A stretch of DNA of 64,000 nt from Planococcus wigleyi. Its GTDB lineage: Bacteria > Bacillota > Bacilli > Bacillales_A > Planococcaceae. The notes beneath the pieces are model-generated. The model was not told where the DNA came from, did no database searches, and worked only from the letters and a program-made list of their open reading frames with translations. Positions 1 through 7,119 of the stretch are shown here, in pieces. How positions within the stretch are numbered: the stretch's first letter is position 1; each line of letters starts with the position of its first letter. Made by a program: the position numbers and the translations under genes. The stretch spans positions 24,862 through 88,861 of the forward strand of contig NZ_JACSPU010000008.1 of the NCBI RefSeq assembly GCF_014836985.1, read 5' to 3'.

Positions 1-272
1 ATATTCAAAATAGAATAACTAGTAAAATAATTAGTTTTACCTATAGTTTATCTTTCTTTAACGGTCAGTAAGACTCTTAATTCCGCCAGCGTGAGACCCA
101 TGCCGTAGAAGTCCGATTGGATGTCGGTTACACAGGCATTGACGGAGGATGCGGCGTTTTTAGTCTAATTCTGTCTTTTTTCACTTGGGATGCCCCAACT
201 GATTGAAATTTCTCTGTATTGAAATCTTGTCCAATTTCCGTTACGATTAACATGCGAAATGAGGTGTATCGA
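1..272. other. Intergenic region at left edge with a coding-like remnant
   Basis: No complete gene is seen. On the minus strand an open stretch of about 37 codons (from about 172 down to the TAA near 53) reads like protein, with runs such as DIQSDFYGMG and LTLAELRVLL, but it has no start codon of its own and a TAG just upstream. It may be a gene remnant or chance. The rest is AT-rich and carries the upstream region of the gene at 273. Confidence 0.35.
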
Positions 273-467
273 ATGGGAAAATCCATTACAAACAAAGAGC
301 AGCAAGTTTCTTATATGAAACAGCGCTTGAACATGTTTTTGGAAGTATTAGACGCTATTGAACCTGAAAACACGGAGCTTGAAGATATTGATCGCTTAAT
401 CGCGATGGTTGATGATTTAGATGACAAAATGAAACAGTTTCAAGGCCGTCCAACTGAAGACCAGTAA
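273..467 (+). CDS. SE1561 family small protein
   Basis: Protein of 64 residues, acidic and probably helical, with a pattern of charged heptads (the LEVLDAIEPENTELEDIDRL region). It resembles the short SE1561 family conserved in Bacillales, whose function is unknown. The start was moved to the ATG at 273 because a GAGGTG Shine-Dalgarno sits at 261-266, whereas the upstream in-frame ATGs at 219 and 252 have none. A rho-independent terminator follows directly, so it is a single-gene transcript. The family assignment is from memory of its sequence and is moderately sure. Confidence 0.7.
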   Translation: MGKSITNKEQQVSYMKQRLNMFLEVLDAIEPENTELEDIDRLIAMVDDLDDKMKQFQGRPTEDQ

Positions 468-472
468 GCCTT

Positions 473-505
473 AATCCGTTGCCTATCGGGCAGCGGATTT
501 TTCTT
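473..505 (+). terminator. Rho-independent terminator
   Basis: Inverted repeat AATCCG-TTGCC / GGCAG-CGGATT with one wobble pair and a TATCG loop, followed by TTTTTCTTTT. It ends the gene at 273-467. Confidence 0.75.
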
Positions 506-658
506 TTGTTTTCTTTCTGTTGATTGTATATGCATTTGTTTACAGAAAATATGATAACATTTAAAAAAGAGTTCCGAAAATTCATTCTTCAATTTACACG
601 TTCTCCAAAAAAGCTTTTTTAAAGGATTCAGTAAATATGTTATGGAGGAAAGTAGGTA

Positions 659-2533
659 GTGCAGATGGCATTTTTCAAGACTCACATTGAATTGATAGCA
701 GCAATTTTTTCAGGGATCTTAATTGTTATCGCGTTCACACTTGAACATCAAAACCTGTATGCATACTCAGTCATCATCTATCTGATGGCCTTTGGAATTG
801 GCGGTTACGCCAAAGCCAAATATGGCATCCTGAAAACATTTGAAGACAAGCAGCTCAACGTTGAAATCTTAATGATTTTAGCCGCAGTCGGCTCTTCCAT
901 AATCGGTTACTGGACTGAAGGAGCCATTCTGATTTTCATCTTTTCATTAAGCGGTGCATTGGAAACATATACAATGAACAAAAGCCGGAAAGAGATTACT
1001 TCCTTGATGAAAATCCAACCTGAAGCTGCATGGCTTGTTAAAGAAGAGAAAACTGTACGTGTTTCCCTCAAAGATTTGCATACTGGCGACATGATCTTGG
1101 TGAAACCGGGAGAACGGATACCCGTTGATGGCGTCCTGCAAAACGGCCAAACTGCAGTTGATGAATCGACCATCAGCGGTGAAGCACTCCCTGTATCCAA
1201 ATACAAAGAAGATGAACTGTTTGCTGGCACCGTCAATCTATCGGGAGCCATCACAATGGAAATGACTAAACCGAGCACTGAAACCATGTTTCAAAAAATC
1301 ATTGATCTGGTCCAATCAGCACAAAGCGAAAAATCCCCTTCCCAACAATTTATCGAACGTTTTGAAGGACGTTATGTTAAAGTGGTGCTCTTCGCTTTTG
1401 TTCTTATGCTTTTTTTGCCCCATTATCTTTTTGCTTGGGATTGGAACACAACATTTTACCGGGCAATGGTTTTGCTGGTTGTGGCTTCTCCTTGTGCACT
1501 TGTCGCTTCAATTATGCCTGCCACACTGGCAGCCATTTCTAATGGCGCTAAGAGCGGCATCATATTCAAAGGCGGCATGCACCTTGAGAATTTGAGCGTG
1601 GTGCGGGCCATCGCTTTTGATAAAACCGGCACCTTGACCCGTGGACAGCCTGAAGTCACAGATTTTGTCATCCGACAAGGAATGGATAAGAAAATTGCTA
1701 TGGCTAAAATTGCCGGAATCGAATCCCAGTCCAATCATCCTTTAGCTAAAGCCATCAGCGATTTTATCGTTTTACAAGGCATTACTCCCACACCCAATCT
1801 GACAATTGAAGATGTCCCGGGAAATGGGTTAAGAGCAACTATTAACTCTGAAGAATTTCTCGTCGGCAAACCAAAATTCGTCGGTGAGGAGTTGGCGGAG
1901 ACTTTTGAGGATGGCCTTTTGGAGAAATTGGCCAATCAAGGGAAAACCGTGACCTTTGTTCGGGACAATGAAGGAATTCTTGCCGCTATGGCTTTGAAGG
2001 ATACAGTCCGTGACATCACCAAATCGACAATTGAGGAATTGAAAAAAGCAGGTATTTATTGCATCATGCTGACAGGAGATAACCGAAAGACAGCAGCAGT
2101 CGTCGCAAAAGAAACCGGAGTCGACGACTACATCGCCGAATGCCTCCCAGGCGATAAAGTGAAAGAACTGAAAAAACTCCTGAAAAAATATGAGTATGTA
2201 GCAATGACAGGTGATGGCATAAATGATGCTCCAGCTTTGGCCACAGCAACAACAGGCATCGCTATGGGTGCCGGAACAGATATCGCTTTGGAGACCGCTG
2301 ATATCATTTTAATGAAAAATGATTTGTCGCGCATCGCATACGCCATCAGGCTTTCAAAAAAAATGCAGCGCATCGTTAAACAAAACATCTTCTTTTCAGT
2401 TTCTGTAATCATTCTCTTGATCATCTCGAACTTTTTCCAAACCATTACCTTGCCGATTGGTGTTATCGGACATGAAGGCAGCACAATACTAGTCATTCTA
2501 AATGGGCTGCGCATGCTCAACCGCAATGTATAA
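659..2533 (+). CDS. Heavy-metal translocating P1B-type ATPase (ZosA/CadA-like)
   Basis: Integral membrane ATPase of 624 residues that moves a divalent metal across the cytoplasmic membrane, with phosphorylation of an aspartate. Visible motifs are the actuator TISGEALPV (171-179), the membrane metal-site SPC (277-279), the phosphorylation loop DKTGTLT (321-327), the P1B signature HP (360-361), TGDNRKTA and GDGINDAPAL (about 518-527). No N-terminal CxxC metal-binding domain is present, as in the B. subtilis zinc transporter ZosA, so zinc or a similar divalent ion is likely; SPC differs from the CPC of many family members. The GTG at 659 lies 10 nt after GGAGG (644-648); the ATG at 665 is the alternative. 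Metal and direction of transport are inferred. Confidence 0.88.
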   Translation: MQMAFFKTHIELIAAIFSGILIVIAFTLEHQNLYAYSVIIYLMAFGIGGYAKAKYGILKTFEDKQLNVEILMILAAVGSSIIGYWTEGAILIFIFSLSGALETYTMNKSRKEITSLMKIQPEAAWLVKEEKTVRVSLKDLHTGDMILVKPGERIPVDGVLQNGQTAVDESTISGEALPVSKYKEDELFAGTVNLSGAITMEMTKPSTETMFQKIIDLVQSAQSEKSPSQQFIERFEGRYVKVVLFAFVLMLFLPHYLFAWDWNTTFYRAMVLLVVASPCALVASIMPATLAAISNGAKSGIIFKGGMHLENLSVVRAIAFDKTGTLTRGQPEVTDFVIRQGMDKKIAMAKIAGIESQSNHPLAKAISDFIVLQGITPTPNLTIEDVPGNGLRATINSEEFLVGKPKFVGEELAETFEDGLLEKLANQGKTVTFVRDNEGILAAMALKDTVRDITKSTIEELKKAGIYCIMLTGDNRKTAAVVAKETGVDDYIAECLPGDKVKELKKLLKKYEYVAMTGDGINDAPALATATTGIAMGAGTDIALETADIILMKNDLSRIAYAIRLSKKMQRIVKQNIFFSVSVIILLIISNFFQTITLPIGVIGHEGSTILVILNGLRMLNRNV

Positions 2534-2568
2534 AAAGGCATCCTGAATGTTTCATTCAGGATGCCTTT
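2533..2568. terminator. Bidirectional terminator between converging genes
   Basis: Perfect hairpin AAAGGCATCCTGAATG - TTT - CATTCAGGATGCCTTT. It ends the ATPase on the plus strand and the BrkB gene on the minus strand. The BrkB stop codon and its last codons lie inside the stem. Confidence 0.85.
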
Positions 2569-3362
2569 TGCTTAATATAGTGCCGGCGTTCTTTCATCAC
2601 CGCATTGATCTGTCCGCCAACAATCAAGATCATAGCTGATATATAGAGCCACAGCATCAGGATGATTACGCCACCGATGCTGCCGTATGTCGCTGAGAAG
2701 TTTCCGAAATTACTGATGTAGATGGAGAACAGATAAGAAGTCGCCAACCAGCCGGTTGCAGCAAACGCTGCGCCTCCCAGTGCACTCAAAATGTTCATCT
2801 TTACATTCGGGGCCAACCAATAGATGATCGCGCAGGCAACGAATGTAATAATCCCGGGTATTGTAAAGCGGATAGAATTCCATAATGCGAGAAACCCTTC
2901 CTCCAGCCCCAGAAATGAAAAGATCAACAATCCAAGCTGTTCACCAAAAACAGGCAATGCCAAAGCGACAATCAAAATAAAAATCAATAAAATTGTCATC
3001 AAGATCGACATCCCCCGCGCTATTAGAAGCGGACGGTTTTCTGTTACTTTATAGGACAGGTTCAATGACTTGATCAAAGCATCCATTCCTAGACTGGCAG
3101 ACCAAATCGTCGCTAAAATACCAAAAGACAATAATCCGGTATTCTGGTTCGTCAGAATTTCTTCCAACGTGCTTTCGATCAGGACATACACTTCTGAGGG
3201 GACGACTTCTTCCAGGTAGCTGAAAATTTCATCCCGAGACAACGCTAAATACGGCAATAAAGTAACCAGGAAAATCAGCAAGGGAAAAATTGATAATAGG
3301 AAAAAAAACGCCAATTGTGCTCCAAGTCCTGGCACATCGACGTCTTTGATCCGTTGAAACAA
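2556..3362 (-). CDS. YihY/BrkB family membrane protein (N-terminus uncertain)
   Basis: Polytopic membrane protein of about 268 residues in the YihY/virulence factor BrkB family, with the characteristic first helix (AFFFLLSIFPLLIFLV) and about six hydrophobic segments. The molecular function of the family is not settled. The first possible start in frame is TTG at 3362, with only a poorly placed GGAAAAGG upstream. The frame stays open for at least 50 further codons into ytxH. The codons just before the TTG encode TFDVTTGKGFLKEL, which looks like the amphipathic helix this family normally has ahead of its first membrane span. The true start may therefore be further upstream and non-canonical, or there may be a frameshift. 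Confidence 0.8.
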   Translation of the reverse strand: MFQRIKDVDVPGLGAQLAFFFLLSIFPLLIFLVTLLPYLALSRDEIFSYLEEVVPSEVYVLIESTLEEILTNQNTGLLSFGILATIWSASLGMDALIKSLNLSYKVTENRPLLIARGMSILMTILLIFILIVALALPVFGEQLGLLIFSFLGLEEGFLALWNSIRFTIPGIITFVACAIIYWLAPNVKMNILSALGGAAFAATGWLATSYLFSIYISNFGNFSATYGSIGGVIILMLWLYISAMILIVGGQINAVMKERRHYIKQKAS

Positions 3363-3468
3363 TTCTTTTAAAAAACCTTTTCCAGTCGTTACATCGAAAG
3401 TAACTGAGTGGGTACGGTCTTTTTTATTGTCCGCTTGCTGTCCTGAAGATGTATTCGGGCCGATCGGA

Positions 3469-3972
3469 TTATGACCGATTCCCAGTGTTTGAGTTCGATC
3501 CAGACTGATAGCCTGTCCCGGAACTTTTATTTGATGATGAGTTATTTCCAGAACCTGTTGAAGAGTTCGAACTATCCGTTAACGAAGATGTCGGAGATGG
3601 GTTGTCTTCTTTAACTGCTGAAATCACATCATCTTTTGTCTCAATTACTGCATCTTTTGTATCCATGAACGCTTCTTTTGTTTCAAGCGCCATTTCTTTC
3701 ACTTGTGGAGTCATTTCTTTCAATTCATTCACCTTGCTTCCAACATATGAAGCATCTTCAGAAATGCGTGAATACAGATTTTGCGCTCTTTCAGCTTGTT
3801 GCTGGAAAGCCTGTACCAATTCATCTCTATTTGAAGCATAGTATTTTGCATTGTTTGTTGCTTTTTTCGATTTCTGTATAACGTCATCTCTTGTATTGCG
3901 GTCCAATAGTGAGACAATAATCCCCACTGCCGCGCCTACTAGTAAACCTGTCATCAATTTGTTTTGGCTCAT
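3469..3972 (-). CDS. YtxH domain protein with Ser/Asn/Gly-rich tail
   Basis: Protein of 167 residues. The N-terminus has a short glycine-rich membrane segment (LMTGLLVGAAVGIIVSLL), which is typical of YtxH/general-stress envelope proteins. A long helical region with repeated K/E heptads follows (ETKEAFMDTKDAVIETKDD), then a 45-residue low-complexity tail rich in Ser, Asn and Gly. The start at 3972 was chosen for its GGGAGG Shine-Dalgarno; an upstream ATG at 4005 would add 11 residues that include the ribosome-binding site itself. It precedes brkB on the same strand and its 3' end overlaps the open BrkB frame. The function is unknown, probably envelope stress. Confidence 0.8.
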   Translation of the reverse strand: MSQNKLMTGLLVGAAVGIIVSLLDRNTRDDVIQKSKKATNNAKYYASNRDELVQAFQQQAERAQNLYSRISEDASYVGSKVNELKEMTPQVKEMALETKEAFMDTKDAVIETKDDVISAVKEDNPSPTSSLTDSSNSSTGSGNNSSSNKSSGTGYQSGSNSNTGNRS

Positions 3973-4160
3973 CCTAAATTCCTCCCAATAAAATATGTTT
4001 TTCACATCTGTTAGGAATTTTCCCTAAACTTTGAAAACCTAAACACTTATACAGCATATATTTTTTAAAAATAACTTGACTATATCGAAAAACTTTCGGA
4101 ATATTATGTTTACAGGAGGTTTAATAGACAGAAAAGGATATTGAAAAAGGGGGAAAAATA

Positions 4161-5522
4161 ATGGCGCAGTTCGAAGAACTATTGGGCACTATCAGCGGTT
4201 ACGTATGGGGACCACCTTTATTGATTTTATTAGTAGGTACAGGAATTTTCTTAACAGTTCGTCTTGGTGTTCTCCAAGTCCGATTATTGCCTTATGCTTT
4301 GAAATTGGTTTTCACCAAAAATTCGGATACGACCTCTAAAGGGGATATCAGCCATTTCCAAGCATTATCAACCGCCATGGCTGCAACCGTAGGTACCGGT
4401 AATATCGTCGGTGTTGCAACAGCGGTCATCCTCGGTGGACCGGGTGCTGTCTTCTGGATGTGGTTTTCTGCATTTTTCGGAATGGCCACCAAATACGGAG
4501 AGGCTGTATTGGCAGTCAAATACCGTGTTGTCGACGCTAAAGGCCAGATGGCTGGCGGACCGATGTATTACCTTGAGCACGGCTTGAAACAAAAGTGGTT
4601 GGCTGTTTTATTCGCCATCTTTGGTGCCATTGCGGCTTTCGGAATCGGCAACGGGACACAATCGAACTCAGTCGCTTCAGTCGTCCGCGATACATTCAGT
4701 GTTCCAACATGGATTACCGGAATCATTTTAACAATTTTCACCGCCTTGGTTCTGCTTGGCGGAATTAAGAGCATCGGCCGCGTCACTTCGTTCTTCGTTC
4801 CTTTTATGGCGTTATTCTACATAATCGCAGGAATAATTATTATGATTTTAAACATGGAACTGATTCCAGGTGCTTTTGCTACGATCTTCAGTGCGGCATT
4901 CACCGGTGAAGCTGCTGTTGGCGGTGCCATTGGTGCGGCTATCCGATATGGTGTAGCACGAGGCGTATTCTCCAACGAAGCGGGACTTGGGTCGGCGCCG
5001 ATTGCTGCTGCTGCTGCAATCACGGATCTTCCAGGACGCCAGGCATTGGTTTCCATGACACAAGTACTCTTTGATACCATCATCATCTGTTCGATTACCG
5101 GTGTCACAATTGTCATGTCCGGCCTTTATACAGATAAATCTCTTGAAGGTGCAGCTCTGACAACTGCAGCTTTTGAACAGTTCCTTGGAGGAGCTGGCCC
5201 AATTGTAGTAGCCATCGGATTGATTTTCTTTGCTTCTTCTACCATCATCGGCTGGTCTTACTATGGAGAGAAATGTTTCCAGTATTTATTCAAGAACCCG
5301 GCATTGCTGATCGTTTACCGCATCGCTTTCGTTTTGATGGTTTTCGTTGGCGCAACCGTTTCACTTGATGTCGTTTGGACTTTCTCTGATGTGATGAACG
5401 GCTTAATGGCCTTCCCTAACTTGATCGGACTTCTTGGCCTATCAGGCGTTATCGTCTATGAAACCAAGCGCATCATTGCTAAAATCAAGGAAGAAAAAGC
5501 CGCTGGACAAACTGGCAATTGA
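4161..5522 (+). CDS. Alanine/glycine:sodium symporter (AgcS family)
   Basis: Membrane transporter of 453 residues with about 10 to 11 hydrophobic segments. The conserved AgcS segment with ALSTAMAATVGTGNIVGVA (about 77-95) marks the sodium:alanine symporter family, as does GVARGVFSNEAGLGSAPIAAA in the middle. It would import alanine or glycine with Na+. A GGGGG run 9 nt before the ATG is the ribosome-binding site. Upstream, TTGACT (4076-4081) and a poor -10 around 4100 suggest a weak promoter. DUF1128 follows 58 bp downstream, with a terminator after it, so both may be one transcript. Confidence 0.9.
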   Translation: MAQFEELLGTISGYVWGPPLLILLVGTGIFLTVRLGVLQVRLLPYALKLVFTKNSDTTSKGDISHFQALSTAMAATVGTGNIVGVATAVILGGPGAVFWMWFSAFFGMATKYGEAVLAVKYRVVDAKGQMAGGPMYYLEHGLKQKWLAVLFAIFGAIAAFGIGNGTQSNSVASVVRDTFSVPTWITGIILTIFTALVLLGGIKSIGRVTSFFVPFMALFYIIAGIIIMILNMELIPGAFATIFSAAFTGEAAVGGAIGAAIRYGVARGVFSNEAGLGSAPIAAAAAITDLPGRQALVSMTQVLFDTIIICSITGVTIVMSGLYTDKSLEGAALTTAAFEQFLGGAGPIVVAIGLIFFASSTIIGWSYYGEKCFQYLFKNPALLIVYRIAFVLMVFVGATVSLDVVWTFSDVMNGLMAFPNLIGLLGLSGVIVYETKRIIAKIKEEKAAGQTGN

Positions 5523-5580
5523 CATTGCTTTTGAATAATGAAATGATTAAGCATAACCACCCGAAAGGCAGGAGCTTATC

Positions 5581-5802
5581 ATGGACTTATCAAAACCGTC
5601 ACCAGAAAACGTCAGCTTTATGATTGAAGAAATAAAATCAAAATTGCGTATGGTCAATGTGGATGCAATGAAAGCCGAACACTTCAACGCTTCCCAATAC
5701 GAAGATTTGCATGAACTTTACGAAATGGTCGCGAACCGCGAAAAGTTCAGCACGAGTGAAATGCAGGCAATTGCAACCGAACTTGGTTCTTTACGCAAAT
5801 AA
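5581..5802 (+). CDS. DUF1128 protein (YfkK/UPF0435 family)
   Basis: Small 73-residue, charged helical cytoplasmic protein matching the UPF0435/YfkK family of Bacillales (recognisable [10 protein letters not shown] start and [11 protein letters not shown] centre). The function is not known. GGAG lies upstream of the ATG at suitable distance. It sits between the AgcS symporter and a strong terminator. Confidence 0.82.
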   Translation: MDLSKPSPENVSFMIEEIKSKLRMVNVDAMKAEHFNASQYEDLHELYEMVANREKFSTSEMQAIATELGSLRK

Positions 5803-5816
5803 GCAAGCACAAAAAG

Positions 5817-5851
5817 ACCCTGAAGGAAAAAATCCTTCAGGGCCTTTTTTT
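5817..5851 (+). terminator. Rho-independent terminator
   Basis: Perfect 10-bp stem CCCTGAAGGA / TCCTTCAGGG with an A-rich loop, followed by CCTTTTTTT. It ends the AgcS-DUF1128 unit. Confidence 0.85.
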
Positions 5852-5900
5852 ATGTTGCTGTAATTGCCTATGGGAGCAATACGATCATTTCATTTTTTAT

Positions 5901-6024
5901 TGTCCAGCTTCGGAAGCCAGGTTCTCGGGACATAAGCCAAACCGGCTGTGCGACATAAACACGTCGCTTCGCCGGTCTGTCTTATGCCTGTCGAACCTTT
6001 ACGGCTTCCTCAGCTTTTCTTTTT
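5901..6024 (-). repeat. Palindromic intergenic repeat, copy A
   Basis: Element of about 124 bp, in tandem with copy B. It starts TGTCCAGCTTCGG and ends CCTCAGCTTTTCTTTT. It contains nested inverted repeats: GAAGCC ... GGCTTC at the ends, CATAAG ... CTTATG inside, and ACCGGC ... GCCGGT in the centre. Read on the minus strand it has the same layout as the copies at 13.3-13.6 kb (GAAAAGC start, CATAAG, GCGAAGC, CTTATG, GAGCTGGA end). Confidence 0.8.
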
Positions 6025-6146
6025 TGTCCAGCTTCGGCGACCTGCTCCTCGGATCATAAGCTGCCCTTCCTGTGCGGCAAAAAACGCCGCTTCGGAAGGA
6101 CAGCTTATGTCAGTCGGAGCATAACGGTCGCCTCAGCTTTTCTTTT
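6025..6146 (-). repeat. Palindromic intergenic repeat, copy B
   Basis: Second 122-bp unit, directly adjoining copy A and with the same boundaries (TGTCCAGCTTCGG ... CCTCAGCTTTTCTTTT). The centre has GCGGC-AAAAAAC-GCCGC flanked by CTTCCTG ... GGAAGGACAG and CATAAGCTG ... CAGCTTATG. Its terminal GAAAAGAAAAGCTGA overlaps the methyltransferase gene and supplies its last codons and stop. Confidence 0.8.
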
Positions 6147-7119
6147 CATACTGCACAATGTACCAGCCGCCTTCTTTTATGACGGTTTGGATGCTAAGCA
6201 ACTCGAGTCCTGCCTGCTCGCCCCATTCTGCCATTTCTTCGCGCGTCGGCAACCGGTAGAGGTTGTCGAAAGATGAGAAAAAACTATTGAAAACATTGGC
6301 AAATGGTGGGCTGTCGCTGTCTCCAGCGATAGGTGTCACAACTGACAGAATACCTTGGTCTTTGATCCAGCTGGCCAGTTCAGTAAAAAGGTCCTGGCGC
6401 TTTCCGAGGTCGATATAGTGGATGACATTGTTCATCATAACCATGCCTTGCTGCTCTGATGGTTTGTAATCCCATAGATCGGCATTTTCAATAGAAATAT
6501 TATTATTTTCTTTCGTCAAGGCTTTCGCTACTTCCGTTACAGATGGACTGATTTCAATTCCAGTGAAGTGGGTGTCGGGGAAACGTTCTGCAAGCTTTTT
6601 GATGTATCCGCCTTCTCCACAGCCAATATCCAGCACCGAGTCGATATTTTGGCCTTTCAGGCGTCTGGACATTTTCGGCAGAGCTAATACTTCCAGCAAC
6701 CTGCTTGTTTCAGCTACAGTCGGAGCGTGTTTTTCTTCATCAAAATGAAGGCGTTCCTGCTTGCGCATCATCTCTGGGTAATTCAGCAAGGTCGGGATAT
6801 GCAACTCCATCATTTCCTTTAGCAGAACACCCGAGGAATTGTTGCCCTTCGGTTTCGGCAGCTTCCATGCATTCCAGGTTTTATATCGGTTTCTACCGGC
6901 TTCTTTGAGATGGCCGATCGAGACGCCAACATTCACCCACTGGTTCAATAAATCTTCGTCCAATTGCAGCGCATCGGCTACATCATATTGAGACATAGGG
7001 CGATCGAAGGCTTTAAACAAATCAAGCTCATATCCGACGTATGCATGCCAACTATATAAAAAAGGTTCATTTCGTTTCATGTACATTCTTGCTTTAAACA
7101 TCTTCATGACATCGATCAT
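6133..7119 (-). CDS. Class I SAM-dependent methyltransferase with N-terminal helical/winged domain
   Basis: Protein of 328 residues. The N-terminal about 110 residues look like the helical dimerisation/winged-helix domain of small-molecule O-methyltransferases. The SAM-binding Rossmann domain follows, with motif I LDIGCGEGGY at about 163-172 and the acidic residue of motif II in FTGIEIS. The ATG at 7119 overlaps the TGA of the upstream flavoprotein gene (ATGA) and is preceded by GGAGGG, so the two are translationally coupled. The longer frame starting near 7257 lies inside the upstream gene and is rejected. The last residues (EKKS) and the stop are encoded by repeat copy B. The substrate is unknown; an aromatic or quinone hydroxyl made by the neighbouring monooxygenase is my inference. 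Confidence 0.82.
   Translation of the reverse strand: MIDVMKMFKARMYMKRNEPFLYSWHAYVGYELDLFKAFDRPMSQYDVADALQLDEDLLNQWVNVGVSIGHLKEAGRNRYKTWNAWKLPKPKGNNSSGVLLKEMMELHIPTLLNYPEMMRKQERLHFDEEKHAPTVAETSRLLEVLALPKMSRRLKGQNIDSVLDIGCGEGGYIKKLAERFPDTHFTGIEISPSVTEVAKALTKENNNISIENADLWDYKPSEQQGMVMMNNVIHYIDLGKRQDLFTELASWIKDQGILSVVTPIAGDSDSPPFANVFNSFFSSFDNLYRLPTREEMAEWGEQAGLELLSIQTVIKEGGWYIVQYEKKS

Noticed and set aside
609..622. AAAAAAGCTTTTTT palindrome as a terminator or operator
   Set aside because: AT-only stem with no loop; likely fortuitous in an AT-rich leader.
5893..6146. CRISPR-like tandem repeats
   Set aside because: Only two units of about 122 bp with internal palindromes, no short repeats with unique spacers and no cas genes.
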